Below, one piece after another: positions 1-10,536 of a stretch of 64,000 nt of DNA; position 1 is the stretch's first letter; every line of letters begins with the position of its first letter. Under the pieces are notes generated by a model. The model did no database searches. It was not told where the DNA came from and was given only the letters and a program-made list of their open reading frames with translations. The translations under genes and the position numbers were made by a program. This DNA is from Petasospora fabianii (taxonomy: Eukaryota; Ascomycota; Saccharomycetes; Phaffomycetales; Wickerhamomycetaceae): NCBI GenBank assembly GCA_022641835.1, contig CP048723.1, forward strand, positions 186,001 to 250,000. The letters run 5' to 3'.

Positions 1-248
1 GTTAAAGAGAGTATATCACGTGACCTGCTTATGTAAGTAATTACAAATCGCGTCCACCAAGGCCAAAAAAAGGCGAGCCAAGTTTAATGTATATACTCTC
101 CTTATCTGTCTTTCTCTCTCTGAAGACTTCTACTCATCAACATTTTGTCGTAAAGTGCACACTCATCTGTCACTTTCACCACTTCATTGTTCCCACACTG
201 CGCTTCAAGACCCCACTCATACGTCCACCGCATCTCCCTGTTGTCAAG
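1..248 (+). promoter_or_regulatory. Upstream region of CTK3 with one CACGTG box
   Basis: A TCACGTGA palindrome lies at 16-23, the Cbf1/Pho4-type E-box core. The reading frame of CTK3 stays open upstream to 87, but the homologous protein starts at the ATG at 249, so 87-248 is taken as 5' leader. The leader is pyrimidine-rich just before the start. Confidence 0.5.
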
Positions 249-1055
249 ATGGATCCCTTCGAGGCACGTCTCCAATTCATTCAAATCCTTGAAGCGTTGA
301 ACCCGTCCTCTGTGACGCTATCAAGGGCAATTGGATTCGCCTTGAAGAACATGGAGATGCATGAGGATTTCCACTCGGTGATATTGGAGGAACTGGACAA
401 GATTGACATCAATGCCCGTATGAATGTTATGTACTTCATAGAGGCACTAGTTCATAACATTTGCTCTCAAAACTCGAGTAGAGAGTTAAGACAAAGGCCA
501 TATTTGGCAAACATTGAAAGGGACTTCCACATAATATTACAGAAAGTGATACCGAGTGATAATTTGGTGAATTTGAATGGTTCTGTGAATATCCTTGTCG
601 AAGTGGAGAAGTGCTACAACGTTGATGATTCAGAACTCTGGAGATCTTACCTTAGTCTATCATTAGACAAGACCCCTGAGATTCCTGAAGAAGTCGAGAA
701 GGGATTCCCAGAGGCATGGATATATCTGATCAATCAGAAAAAGAGAGGACTCGAGGCTCGTCTAAAACTCCTTCATGATAAATCCACAGCTCAAGAAGTT
801 GAAGAGAATGGAGAAAAACCATTGAATCAAGACCTTGAGCAACTCTCACGTAAGCAGATATTACAACGAATGGAAGCTGACAGAGAACGTCACAAAAGAC
901 ATAAGGAAACCAATTGGCATGTTATTAGACCATTGGGTAAAGTTGACAGAGCAGAATTTGAAAAAATTTGGCACCAGTATAGTGCTCTCGATGACCATGA
1001 TCTCGAGGAAATGAGAGATCTATATCAAGAAGCCGCAGAGAGTTATCTCGCTTAA
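249..1055 (+). CDS. CTK3: CTD kinase I gamma subunit (Ctk3)
   Basis: 268-aa protein starting MDPFEARLQFIQILEALNP, close to the start of S. cerevisiae Ctk3 (MDSLEARLQFIQVL). Ctk3 is the small subunit of the CTDK-I kinase, which phosphorylates Ser2 of the RNA polymerase II C-terminal domain during elongation and 3'-end processing. The N-terminal part is a CID-like helical fold (residues 1-140). Near the C-terminus RMEADRERHKRHKETNWHV matches the conserved Ctk3 tail motif. The frame is open further upstream, but the ATG at 249 aligns with known Ctk3 starts. The gene converges on TPS3 with only 80 bases between the stops, so the two 3' ends probably share or overlap terminators. Confidence 0.93.
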   Translation: MDPFEARLQFIQILEALNPSSVTLSRAIGFALKNMEMHEDFHSVILEELDKIDINARMNVMYFIEALVHNICSQNSSRELRQRPYLANIERDFHIILQKVIPSDNLVNLNGSVNILVEVEKCYNVDDSELWRSYLSLSLDKTPEIPEEVEKGFPEAWIYLINQKKRGLEARLKLLHDKSTAQEVEENGEKPLNQDLEQLSRKQILQRMEADRERHKRHKETNWHVIRPLGKVDRAEFEKIWHQYSALDDHDLEEMRDLYQEAAESYLA

Positions 1056-1135
1056 TGACTATGTTTTATGAAACTACCTTGATCGTAGCTAGGCAACTAC
1101 TTTTTTATTCTTCTTCATCTGTACAATAAAGTGTC

Positions 1136-4100
1136 TTACGCAATGGTGTTCATGACGACGGTGAACAACTCGTTCAAACCCACCACATGCTCCTTGGCAT
1201 TACTCACAGAGCCACCAAATGCAATTGTGAAAACGTCCTTAACATCACCATCAGATCCCAACTCGTTAGCATACTCCAGAATAGGTTCAAACAAGTTTGT
1301 AGCCTCACCACCAATCAATAAAAAGTCTAAAGGCTTAGCATTGAACGGCTCCTCCGATTTAGAGCTTACAGGAGAAGGTGGAGCACTCATAGGGTGGACA
1401 TCATCGCTGAGAGTTCCAGTTTTTGTGAGATATTCAATCAGGAAAGTGATAGCCTTCATAGTAATATCAGACTGTTGAATGAATACCGTGCCATTAACAA
1501 GAGTGGCATGAATGTTCTGATTAATGCTGTTCACGTGAGCAATCAAGTCTCCAATAGTGGCATCCTTACGTTCCTTGTCCTGAACAGCAACATCCTCTGT
1601 GTGGAACTTCAACGTAGCCTCATCCAGCTCGGCCCTGGATTGTGGAAGTCTTTCTTCATAAGACTTTGCAACAACCTGGGTAGTTTCCAACCAACTGCTG
1701 ACATTTTCATTGGCAAGGGACAACCAATTGTCGGCATTTTTCAACTTTAAGAAGTTTCCACTCTCAGCAATGAGACCCAATTTTGGAATACGACGATATA
1801 GTCTTTCCAAGAGAACACGTTTCTCTGTTGAGAGAACGTAAACGTCATTTTCCGCACTCAAGTCATACAAGATACGAAGAACTCTCTCCGTTGGGACGTT
1901 CGAGAGGAGGAAAATGAAGAGTTTGTTAGTGGCATTCTTGTAAGCAGAAGTGAATCTCTCAACGTCGAGTGTCAGGTGAGTCTTCTTCTCTTGTTGGTAC
2001 TTCCAAGAATCCTTAATAAATTCCAAGCTCGACTGGACCCAGTAGTCACAATCCTGATGAGATACAACGTCATAGAGCAAACTCCAGTTCTTGTTCTTTT
2101 CCTCTGGGCTCATGGTGAGTGCTCTTTTGATGCAATGGGACATCTCCTTGATATTCCATGGATTGATTATGATGGCACCTTTAGTGAACACAGCGGCAGA
2201 ACCAGTAAATTCAGACAAGATCAAAGGTGATTGCTTCTCAGTGGTGGCAACAATGAATTCATGGCAAGTCAAATTCATACCTTCTCTCATGGAACTGACA
2301 ATGAATGTATCAGCTTCAGCAATCAAGGCCAAGTATTGAACGAAATCAATGTCCTGATGCAAGAAAACAACAGGTTGGATGTTGGAAATGTTGTGACTCA
2401 ATCCATTAATACGATCAACAATGGACATAATTTCACTCTCCAACTCGGTATCCACTGAGCTTGACTTCAAACATATCTGAATCAAGACAGTGTCTTCAAT
2501 ATACTCCGGGTTCTGTCCGAGGAAGTCCTCATATGCCAACAATTTTTGCTTAACACCTCTAATACGATCAAATTTATCTCTGGCAACAATCAACTTCTTA
2601 CCAGCCCATCTCTCTCTAATCATATGTCTCCAATCTACAACACCTTGAGACAAAATCTGCTTTCTCAACTTTGCAGCATCAATACCAACAGGCAAGGAGC
2701 ACACTTTGACTGTTTGACCTTTATATCTCAACTCATTTTCCGAGACATCCGCCAAGAGCAACTTATTGCACGTCTGGAGGAAATGTCTAACATACTCATC
2801 AGTCTGGAACGAGATGGAGTTTGCACCAAGGATACCTTCCAGTAACTTTTCACGTTGGGCAAAGCATCTAAACACTTCACTTGATGGGAAAGACACATGC
2901 AAAAAGAATCCAATTTGGGCATTTGGCAATTTTTCTCTAACCATCTTTGGCACCAATAGCAAGTGGTAGTCATGTACCCAGATTGTATCACCATCCTTGT
3001 ATATTTCCACAATCTTGTCGGCAAACTCCTGGTTCAATGATCTATAGTATTCCCAAGAATGATCTTCAAATGCCTTAGATTTTGGATTGTCTGGGATTTG
3101 GTAGTGTAAAGTTGGCCACAGAATCTCTTTACAAAAGTTCTTATAAGCACCTTGGAAAGTGAAATCATCTGGAAGGACACTTTCGCATTGGTGTTCATTC
3201 TTCAATGTCTTTGTAATTTTTTCTCTAGTCTTTTGACTCAATTCATCGGTAGGGATACCGATAGTACCTAACCAACAATAGTCGTTGACAATACCATCCT
3301 CTAATGAGGACTTGATGGCGTTCTTCAATGCACCATTTCCTTTGGCAAACTCAATAACGTTCAATTCAGAGTTATCAAAGATATTTGACTTCTCTTCCTT
3401 GTTCATCAATTTCTTATTAGAGAATCCACCAAATTTTGGGATGTCGTAATGGCGATTTGAGTTATAACCATCATCAATATCAGCGTACTTATCGGTGTAC
3501 TGGCTCGAAGTTTCGTCATCATTATCAAGATCTTGAGTCTTAGTCTCATCGTCAGCCTTTGATGTAGCATTTTCGAGCTCATCCACATCATCATCGATTG
3601 TAAACTTCAGATTAGACTTTTGTGGAACCCTCTTAAGAACAGTTGTATCGAATGGTTTCTTTCTGATTGATAGCGAATCAGTGACGCTATTTGGTGGTGG
3701 AGAGTTAACTCTTGATTTGGGGATAAATGACGTCGAAGAATGACTCTTTTGAAGTCCACCAGTTGTAGCTTGTCCAAGCTTTTCTCTATAATCCTCAAGT
3801 CCATTACTATTTGGCAAATCTGGTGAGTTTAGGGCCAACCCAGGCGTCGAATGATTCCCAATGATGGAACCATAGTTCCCACTCTGTGTAGCGGCAGAGA
3901 CAGCACTGGCACCTACTGTATGTGACTGACTTCTCAAAAGAGAAGGAGGTGGAGGTGAGTTCTGAGCTGTAAAGAAGAAGTCCTCAACCGAATTGTTTCC
4001 TGTGCTTAAAGTCTCTGAGATTGGAGCTGACTTAAGGATAGAACCTGATGGACGTGGTAGTGGGATCGGAGTAGCTGAAGCATTAATGGAGGATGTTCTC

Positions 4101-4335
4101 TGCTTTGGCACTTGAATCGGAAGATCTTCTGTTAACCCTTCCACTGCAGAGGAATCATTGAGCTCAAATTCAACGGTATATGGAAGAAATCTGTTGATGA
4201 ATTGATTGTTAGTTTTGGCTTGCTGTGGTGGTGGTGCTGGCGCTTAAAGAGAAAAGGGCATCTCAGTTGTAAAACATAGGCGGCAACTCGCATTAATAGG
4301 GCGGTTACTTACAAAGAAGCGACAATGAGTGTCAT
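1136..4335 (-). CDS. TPS3: Trehalose-6-phosphate synthase complex regulatory subunit (Tps3/Tsl1), spliced
   Basis: Two exons: 4335-4313 and 4190-1136, joined into a 1025-aa protein. Exon 1 codes MTLIVASL with the last codon split across the intron; exon 2 continues FLPYTVEFEL. The joined start matches S. cerevisiae Tps3 (MTIIVASLFLPYTPQFE) and Tsl1. The product is the large non-catalytic subunit of the UDP-glucose/glucose-6-phosphate trehalose synthase complex in the cytosol. A disordered N-terminal third holds proline- and serine-rich segments. KFGGFSNKKLM starts the conserved part, followed by a GT20 synthase-like domain (WVHDYHLLLVPKMVREKLP, REGMNLTCHEF) and a C-terminal phosphatase-like domain ending KEHVVGLNELFTVV. 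It is divergent from the TatD hydrolase gene, the same neighbour as in S. cerevisiae (YMR261C/YMR262W). Tps3 versus Tsl1 cannot be separated in a species that may have a single copy. Confidence 0.93.
4191..4312 (-). other. TPS3 intron, 122 nt
   Basis: On the minus strand the donor GTAAGT is at 4312-4307. The branch-point motif ACTAAC is at 4213-4208 and the CAG acceptor at 4193-4191, 15 bases past it. Splicing joins TT|A into a Leu codon and restores the family N-terminus. Without it, a stop lies in frame shortly upstream of the main frame and no ATG is available. Confidence 0.9.
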
Positions 4336-4600
4336 TATGAATTTTACACCTAATGAAGTTGATTTTGACTATTAGTTATGGTTGTGAGTTGAGTAAAGAG
4401 TAGAAAAAGGTGTATCGTATAGGAACGTGTGGGGTGTGGCCCGCTTAAGTTTGCTCTAGTGGAAATCTTCTAGAAATCGCGATCGAGGCCGAGACCCAAA
4501 GAGGTGCATTGCTCTTTCACATTAACGGCATCTTTTGATAGCAAGCATTAGCTTTTTCATTACCTTTATTGATCCAAAAGCAGTAGACTTGTTTTTATTA

Positions 4601-5575
4601 ATGCTTGCTGACGCACATTGTCATGTATCGACTGATTTTGATCCGTTGAAGATCGATGAGTTGACGCAGTGCTATTCCAAGATCAAAGATGCTCGATTCG
4701 TGGTGATGTCCACTAACCATATCGATTACGAACATGTTCATAAGCTTGCTCTCAAGACTGAGAACATCATTGTTCCGTCATTTGGCGTGCATCCTTGGTA
4801 CTCTCATTTATTCACACTTGAACCTTCAGGGTGTTCAGTTGATAAGGAGACGCATTATAATAGTATCTTTAACAAACCAATTACTCAAGAGCTCTTATCT
4901 CTTCTCCCAATACCGATCCATCTTGATGAACATCTTGATAAGCTCATCTCTTTAATTAAGCAATATCGTGACACTCATGATCGTTCCGTATGTTTGGGTG
5001 AAATTGGTCTAGATAAGGTGTTTCGTATCCCTAATACGGGATTCTTTGCTAATCCAGCAACTCGACATTTGACTGAATCTGATATATCATTAACGAATTA
5101 TCGTATCTCAATGACACATCAACGACAAGTGTTTATAAAACAACTAAGGATTGCCATTGAACTCAATTTACCCATCTCTATACATAATGTAAAGAGTAGT
5201 GGAGCTATACATGATATCATTAAGGAGGAATTGACTCCAGATACAACTTCAAGAATCTGCTTACATTCATATACTGGTTCAATTGATACACTAAAGATGT
5301 TCTTATCAACATTTGAGAAAAACAAAGGAGCTTCTAAATTCTATGCCTCTTTTTCAAGTGTAATCAATGGGTGTGGTCCAAAAAGGGAAGAACTAGCACA
5401 ATTGTTGGATTGTTTGCCCAAAGATCGTGTTTTGAGTGAAACGGATGTAACACTAGATCGGTTTATAGAGCAAGGTGGTCCGTTGGGACTCCTAAGAGAG
5501 ATTGTCGGGTTGTTGGGAGATGAGGATACACTATTTAGGAACTTTCAAGATTTTTTGGGTGAGTCTTATACTTAG
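4601..5575 (+). CDS. TatD-family metal-dependent hydrolase (YMR262W/Scn1-like)
   Basis: 324-aa protein starting MLADAHCHVS; the DAHCH motif gives the first two metal-binding histidines of the TatD / amidohydrolase superfamily. FGVHPWYS and CLGEIGLDKVF supply the GxHPW and GE(I/C)GLD metal-site motifs, PISIHNV the later histidine and LSETDVTLD the final acidic metal ligand. A frame extension to an upstream TTG is not needed, since the ATG at 4601 places the HxH pair at the usual distance from the N-terminus. TatD proteins are Mg-dependent DNases/3'-exonucleases; the fungal branch (S. pombe Scn1, S. cerevisiae YMR262W) has no firmly set role. Divergence from TPS3 matches YMR261C/YMR262W, which supports orthology. 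Confidence 0.9.
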   Translation: MLADAHCHVSTDFDPLKIDELTQCYSKIKDARFVVMSTNHIDYEHVHKLALKTENIIVPSFGVHPWYSHLFTLEPSGCSVDKETHYNSIFNKPITQELLSLLPIPIHLDEHLDKLISLIKQYRDTHDRSVCLGEIGLDKVFRIPNTGFFANPATRHLTESDISLTNYRISMTHQRQVFIKQLRIAIELNLPISIHNVKSSGAIHDIIKEELTPDTTSRICLHSYTGSIDTLKMFLSTFEKNKGASKFYASFSSVINGCGPKREELAQLLDCLPKDRVLSETDVTLDRFIEQGGPLGLLREIVGLLGDEDTLFRNFQDFLGESYT

Positions 5576-6013
5576 ATTGGGGATCGGCTGTTGTTGTATA
5601 GAGATGTTATACCGAAAGAAAATCTTTAACTATTCCAAAATAGAATAATGCGCTTATCCCACGGATAAAGAGACAGACAAATGGATGGTCTGTTGAGTCT
5701 CAACTTATCGTCTAATACTTCCAGATCTAGCCATATTGGACAAGGAAACCATTAGGCTGGTTCCCCTCATGAGTTTCTTATATGGAAAGTAAAGAAGAGA
5801 TTCCCCTCTAAGGTGCATGTCTGGGCCCTTAGTCCTATTGTTAAGGTGCAGAGTGTTTACATTTGATAAAATATGTCAAATGTTCAAGCATGTGAATGTT
5901 GAGTGTAAGTTGTTGTTGATGAGCCGAGAATAATATATCACGTCGTTTATGCTCGGACCCGATCACGGGGAACATACACTCACTCTGACATACATATATG
6001 TGAATATATACTA

Positions 6014-6061
<48 letters not shown>

Positions 6062-6821
6062 GTCCATATATATTCATGTATATATTGATCAAAGCAATGA
6101 CCTGTTGAGGCTAGCGTTTAAGAGTGTAGTCTAGAATGGCCCCATATTGTTCGTGAAACTTCCGTTGATCCAGATGATGATTCTGGTCATGCCCTTTTTA
6201 TCGGTTGCCGGGTCTCTTTATATAAGGCTGGCCTATGGGCGTGCGCATAGATAGTTTCGGGACCGAGAAAGCTTTGAAGCATAAGAGTTAAACATTAGTG
6301 TGAAATACGGGCTAATCTTACCGATAGCGGGTGAGAGACTCTGGAAGTTAGACTTAATGATATGATAGTTATTGATATCCTGCGGGACGGCAAGATTCAA
6401 TGTGGGGTGAGTCGGGGGGGCACGGACTGCGAGTGTTTTTTAAAGAAAGTATCGGTTATTTGCTTAGAGATGAGGCCGAGATGAGGATAGTAAGAGAGAC
6501 TACATATACAAATGATATACACTATATATCAAATACATAAACTATATAACAACAAGTCAACCCACAAGTCCAACCCATGTCTCAAGAGATTTTTGTCCTC
6601 CCCTCCTCTTTGTCCCATGTCCCTCCCTTGTCCCGATTGTGGGACCGGTTAGTCCGTCCCGACGCGATCGCGCATTTAGACACAGCGCCCCCCGCCAATT
6701 GTGAATAACAGCAAATGCGTATCCCTAATATAAATACAGCGTCCACGCCCTTCCCCTCACGGATTTCCTGTTTAGTACTCCCCTCCCTCGTTTGTCTCGT
6801 TTGTTCCAACGACTACTAAAG
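5576..6821. other. Gene-free region upstream of ACH1, with a (TA)n run
   Basis: No supported ORF. A long TA dinucleotide run lies at about 6018-6054. Closer to ACH1 are a C-rich block CCCCCCGCC at 6688-6696 (resembles a Mig1 GC box) that runs into CCAAT at 6695-6699 (Hap2/3/4/5-type), and TATAAATA at 6729-6736. This combination would suit a glucose-repressed respiratory gene such as ACH1; that is inference from motifs only. The rest shows nothing I can name. Confidence 0.45.
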
Positions 6822-7010
6822 GTATGTATATATTGATTATATATATATATTCTCTCTCTCTATATATATATATATGATGGACGGGTGTTTAGATGTATCC
6901 TGGCGGCTCTCGTTTGTTTTCTATCTGTTAACCGCCAGGTGTGTGGACTCCCACTTCTTCATCATCTCTTTCCTCCAGCTCCAATTGATCAACTAACAAC
7001 AAAACTACAG
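6822..7010 (+). other. 5'-UTR intron of ACH1, 189 nt
   Basis: Donor GTATGT at 6822-6827, ACTAAC branch motif at 6992-6997 and CAG acceptor at 7008-7010, all with normal spacing. The intron contains a TA/TC microsatellite (about 6837-6875). The exon upstream has an in-frame TAA directly before the junction, so the intron sits wholly in the 5' leader. The start codon at 7024 is 13 bases into exon 2. Confidence 0.75.
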
Positions 7011-7023
7011 ATCATATCAAACA

Positions 7024-8595
7024 ATGTCCCAGCTTCTCAAGCAAAGAGTTAGATACGCTCCATATTTGCAGAGACTTAGAACACCAGAACAATGTGTTGA
7101 GCTCTTCAAAGATGGTCAATACCTCGGTTGGTCCGGTTTCACCGCTGTTGGTGCTCCAAAAGTTGTTCCAGATGCTATTGCTCAACACGTTGAAGATAAC
7201 AATCTCCAGGGAAAGATGCAATTTAATTTGTTTGTTGGTGCCTCTGCAGGACCAGAGGAGTCTAGATGGGCTACAAACAACATGATTAAGAGAAGAGCCC
7301 CACATCAAGTTGGTAAACCAATTGCCGCCGGTATCAACGAAGGTAGAATCAATTTCTTTGATAAGCATTTATCAATGTTCCCTCAGGATTTGACTTATGG
7401 TTTCTATTTCAGAGAGAAAGAGAACAATTTGCTTGATTATTCGATCATTGAGGCAACTGCCATTACAGAAGATGGTGCCATTATTCCAGGTCCTGCGGTT
7501 GGTGCCTCACCAGAGATGGTTTCAGTATCTGATAAGATTATCATTGAAGTTAACACAGCTACACCTTCTTTTGAAGGTTTACATGATATTGATATGCCTA
7601 TCAACCCACCATTTAGACAACCATACCCATACACAGCCGTTGATCACAAGTGTGGCGTCACTGCAATCCCAGTTGACCCATCAAAGGTTGTTGCCATTGT
7701 TGAATCTGATAGAAGAGATAAAGTTGCTCAAAACACTCCATCTGATCAAATGTCAAGAAACATTGCTGGTCATTTGATCAATTTCTTTAGAGATGAAGTT
7801 GCCGCTGGTAGAATGCCAGAGAATTTGCACCCATTGCAATCTGGTATCGGTAACATTGCTAACGCTGTCATTGAAGGTCTTGCCGATGCAAACTTCAAGC
7901 ACTTGAACGTTTGGACTGAAGTCTTGCAAGATTCTTTCTTGGACTTGTTCGAGAATGGTTCGTTGGATTATGCCACTGCTACATCCATCAGATTGACTCC
8001 AGAAGGTTTCGAAAGACTCTTTAATAATTGGGATAACTTCTCTCAAAAACTTTGTTTGAGATCACAAGTTGTCTCTAACTCTCCAGAGATCATTAGAAGA
8101 TTGGGTGTCATTGCCATGAACACACCAGTTGAAGTTGATATTTATGCTCATGCTAACTCTACCAATGTTTCCGGTTCCAAGATGTTGAATGGTCTTGGTG
8201 GTTCTGGTGACTTTTTAAGAAATGCTAAGGTGTCCATCATGCATACACCTGCTGCTAGACCATCCAAGACTGATCCAACTGGTATCTCTTGTGTTGTTCC
8301 ATTTGCATCTCATATTGATCAAACAGAACACGATTTGGATGCTATTGTCACTGATCAAGGTTTTGCCGATTTGAGAGGTCTTTCTCCAAAGGAGAGATCT
8401 AGAGTTATCATTAAGAACTGTGCTCATCCAGATTATGTTGACCAATTGCTTGATTACGTCAACAGAGCTGAACACTATACACAGAAGACTAAGGCCTTGC
8501 ATCAACCACATATTCTTAAGGATGCCTTCAAGATGCACTTGAACTTGGCTAAGAATGGTACTATGAAATTGAGTTCCTGGGATGCTGAGATCTAA
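7024..8595 (+). CDS. ACH1: Acetyl-CoA hydrolase / CoA transferase (Ach1)
   Basis: 523 aa, close to the 526 of S. cerevisiae Ach1, with very similar sequence throughout ([13 protein letters not shown] at the start, [61 protein letters not shown]). Ach1 is a mitochondrial enzyme that hydrolyses acetyl-CoA in vitro and mainly transfers CoA from succinyl-CoA to acetate, detoxifying acetate. GIGNIANAV and the following EVLQDS segment belong to the CoA-transferase fold with the catalytic Glu of the family. The ATG is directly preceded by an A-rich leader and lies just after a 5'-UTR intron. Codon use is strongly biased, as expected for a highly expressed gene. A TATA box and CCAAT element lie about 300 bases upstream, before the intron. 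Confidence 0.97.
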   Translation: MSQLLKQRVRYAPYLQRLRTPEQCVELFKDGQYLGWSGFTAVGAPKVVPDAIAQHVEDNNLQGKMQFNLFVGASAGPEESRWATNNMIKRRAPHQVGKPIAAGINEGRINFFDKHLSMFPQDLTYGFYFREKENNLLDYSIIEATAITEDGAIIPGPAVGASPEMVSVSDKIIIEVNTATPSFEGLHDIDMPINPPFRQPYPYTAVDHKCGVTAIPVDPSKVVAIVESDRRDKVAQNTPSDQMSRNIAGHLINFFRDEVAAGRMPENLHPLQSGIGNIANAVIEGLADANFKHLNVWTEVLQDSFLDLFENGSLDYATATSIRLTPEGFERLFNNWDNFSQKLCLRSQVVSNSPEIIRRLGVIAMNTPVEVDIYAHANSTNVSGSKMLNGLGGSGDFLRNAKVSIMHTPAARPSKTDPTGISCVVPFASHIDQTEHDLDAIVTDQGFADLRGLSPKERSRVIIKNCAHPDYVDQLLDYVNRAEHYTQKTKALHQPHILKDAFKMHLNLAKNGTMKLSSWDAEI

Positions 8596-9892
8596 TCTGT
8601 CTGAGTGTATTTCTTTACTACTATACAAAACGATTTACATATTCCCGAGTACATGCTGATGACCAAAAATGAGATAATACGAAAGACAGAGGCGCAGAGA
8701 TGCTTTTTAATTTAGAATCCATCATACAAAAAGATGTCTAATCCTTTGTAGACAGATCAAAGAGATGAACACTGCCTTCTCGGCATTTAGATGCTGAAGC
8801 TGAAGTCAGATGATGGCATCCGCTTAAACGCGTTGACGCATTGTCTAACAGACATAGACGCGTGGGGGTAGCCCTTGATACTAAGACTTGTTGGACAAGT
8901 GTTGGAGGAATTGTCCATTTGAAGAGGATAGAATGTAAGCCCCCAAGACATACATTGGTCCATCGAAAGCCCCATATCACTAGGAGTATTGGACATCTTA
9001 TTAGGACATTATAGTGCTCGAGAGAGGGTGCGGACATATGTAACGAGGGACATACAGGCACATTACCCACCTACAGACGCATCTAGGTGTCAAACGGTCA
9101 GTTGGGTGTACATTGATCTCAGTGAGGACACCGCACACCCGAGAATAGGATCTTTAATCAAGAGATTGGCGTTTATGAGTCGTGTTTGTCTCTTCGGAGA
9201 TGGGATGAACTAGTGGGGGCCATTGGGGCCATGGAGTTTAGAACATATGTGTACAAGAACGCAACGGCATTTGAAATATGCTACAATGGCACCACTTTCT
9301 CATATGTCCAAAGATGTCTATGTGTCAAATTCTATGGTGTAAAGTCCGCTTGCGTGTGGCTGAAGCCTGGGGGAAACGTGGGGTGTATGAGTGAGAAGAG
9401 CTGTCTAAAGACTCCCGACTATGGCCAAAGTTGTGGGGGCTACCCTTTCGCAGTTCTAAACTGATCATATGCATACATGAGTTACTCTGATGCTTATTCT
9501 AACTCACTAATCTAAATAAGTCACCAGTAATACAAACATCACACCATAACTAACAATAAAACAAAGATATAACCCTACTAAAGAAAGGCTAACCCTAAAC
9601 TTTAAGAGATGACCCCGCGAATTTTACCCGGCCTAAAACGTTCGCGAAAAAAAATTTCCAACCAAAGTCAAAATTTTGTTCTTCTTCATTTCTCCTTCAT
9701 TATACAAACAATCTCTTATCTTCCTACACAAACAGTCTCATCTTGTCTCATTGGCTTCATCCCAGATGGGTTGTCACTCTGAGATGGTGAGATCTGTTCC
9801 TTTTTTCAGTATGTTTTACCTGTTTTAACCGTTGCTCGCTCTCATCAACGATACGTTATCCAGCTTCCATCTCACAAGACATTTATTGATCT
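8596..9892. other. Gene-poor interval downstream of ACH1
   Basis: About 1.3 kb without a homologous gene. It contains only short overlapping ORFs; the one worth noting, 9231-9464, is listed separately. The part from 9500 to 9720 is AT-rich and promoter-like. I see no tRNA T-loop, repeat or transposon remnant. Confidence 0.5.
9231..9464 (+). CDS. Possible small cysteine-rich ORF
   Basis: Reading from the ATG at 9231 gives 77 residues with seven cysteines, clustered in the second half (SACVWLKPGGNVGC, SCLKTPDYGQSCGGYPF). The frame is open somewhat further upstream but without another ATG. No signal peptide is visible and I recognise no family. It may be a chance ORF, a 3' exon of an unrecognised gene or a remnant. 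There is no acceptable splice pair immediately upstream. Confidence that it is a real gene is low; it is listed because the cysteine density is unusual for random sequence and the interval has no other gene. Confidence 0.2.
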   Translation: MEFRTYVYKNATAFEICYNGTTFSYVQRCLCVKFYGVKSACVWLKPGGNVGCMSEKSCLKTPDYGQSCGGYPFAVLN

Positions 9893-9991
9893 GAACGTTT
9901 ATGATGAAAACTTTTTCTCAGCTCACTCAGAGCCAATTGGCTGTGCTGATAACTTTTTCCTAATCCAACCTTTTAATCTGACTTAACGTTC
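9893..9991 (+). ncRNA. Candidate C/D-box small nucleolar RNA
   Basis: Box C ATGATGA is at 9901-9907 and box D CTGA at 9978-9981, 70 bases apart. They are bracketed by a perfect 7-bp terminal stem, GAACGTT (9893-9899) with AACGTTC (9985-9991). A second CTGA at 9946-9949 could be a D' box. The interior can fold into a hairpin: TCAGC (9918-9922) pairs with GCTGA (9945-9949) and encloses the palindrome AGCCAATTGGCT. C/D snoRNAs guide 2'-O-methylation of rRNA. I could not match the guide segments to an rRNA target, so neither the target nor a yeast snR name is assigned. It lies alone between ACH1 and the surface-protein gene, as independently transcribed yeast snoRNAs often do. Confidence 0.5.
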
Positions 9992-10536
9992 TTTTCAATT
10001 GAGATTATTTTATCTTCATGTGTGTGTGTCGTTGGTGTTGGTGTTCATGCGCTCGGTTATGCTTGTTGATCAAGTGACTAACATAAGTTTCATAGTTTCC
10101 TACTTGACTGTTCGATTTGATAATTGAATATAATGCTCTTGGCCTAAGTTTTCCTTCTCTTATTGTAGATGTAGATGTACCTTTTGTCATTGTCACGTGA
10201 CAGTAGTAGCATCAAGCCCAGAGTGTATACAGATACGAGAACAAGATTACTCTCGGTTAGACTATCAAAGCCTTTAGTTCATGATGATTTCAGGCGTCTG
10301 ATATCTTCAATTCCCCAAGAACACTGACATATGTCATATGGCTTATCAACCTCGAGACTAACTTCCCATTAAAGTAGAACTCGGCCCCGAGTAACCTTTA
10401 TATACCCGGCGCATGTCCACTTTTAGTAGGCGCACCTCTGTAAATGCACTACTCTATCTGATTGATCAGATTGTAGATCTCTATGGAAACTGTTAATCAG
10501 TATAAGTACATCTAGTTATAAATAATAAGCCCAGAA
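9992..10536. other. Intergenic region 3' of the two-repeat surface-protein gene
   Basis: No ORF of substance. TCACGTGA, the E-box core, is at 10193-10200. A TATATA-like stretch (about 10398-10405) and G+C-rich CCCGGCGC follow. Nothing else can be named. Confidence 0.4.

Noticed and set aside
5841-6092. 83-aa minus-strand ORF with Tyr-Ile runs
   Set aside because: Translation of the (TA)n tract.
6174-6300. ATGATGA as box C of another snoRNA
   Set aside because: No CTGA at suitable distance and no terminal stem.
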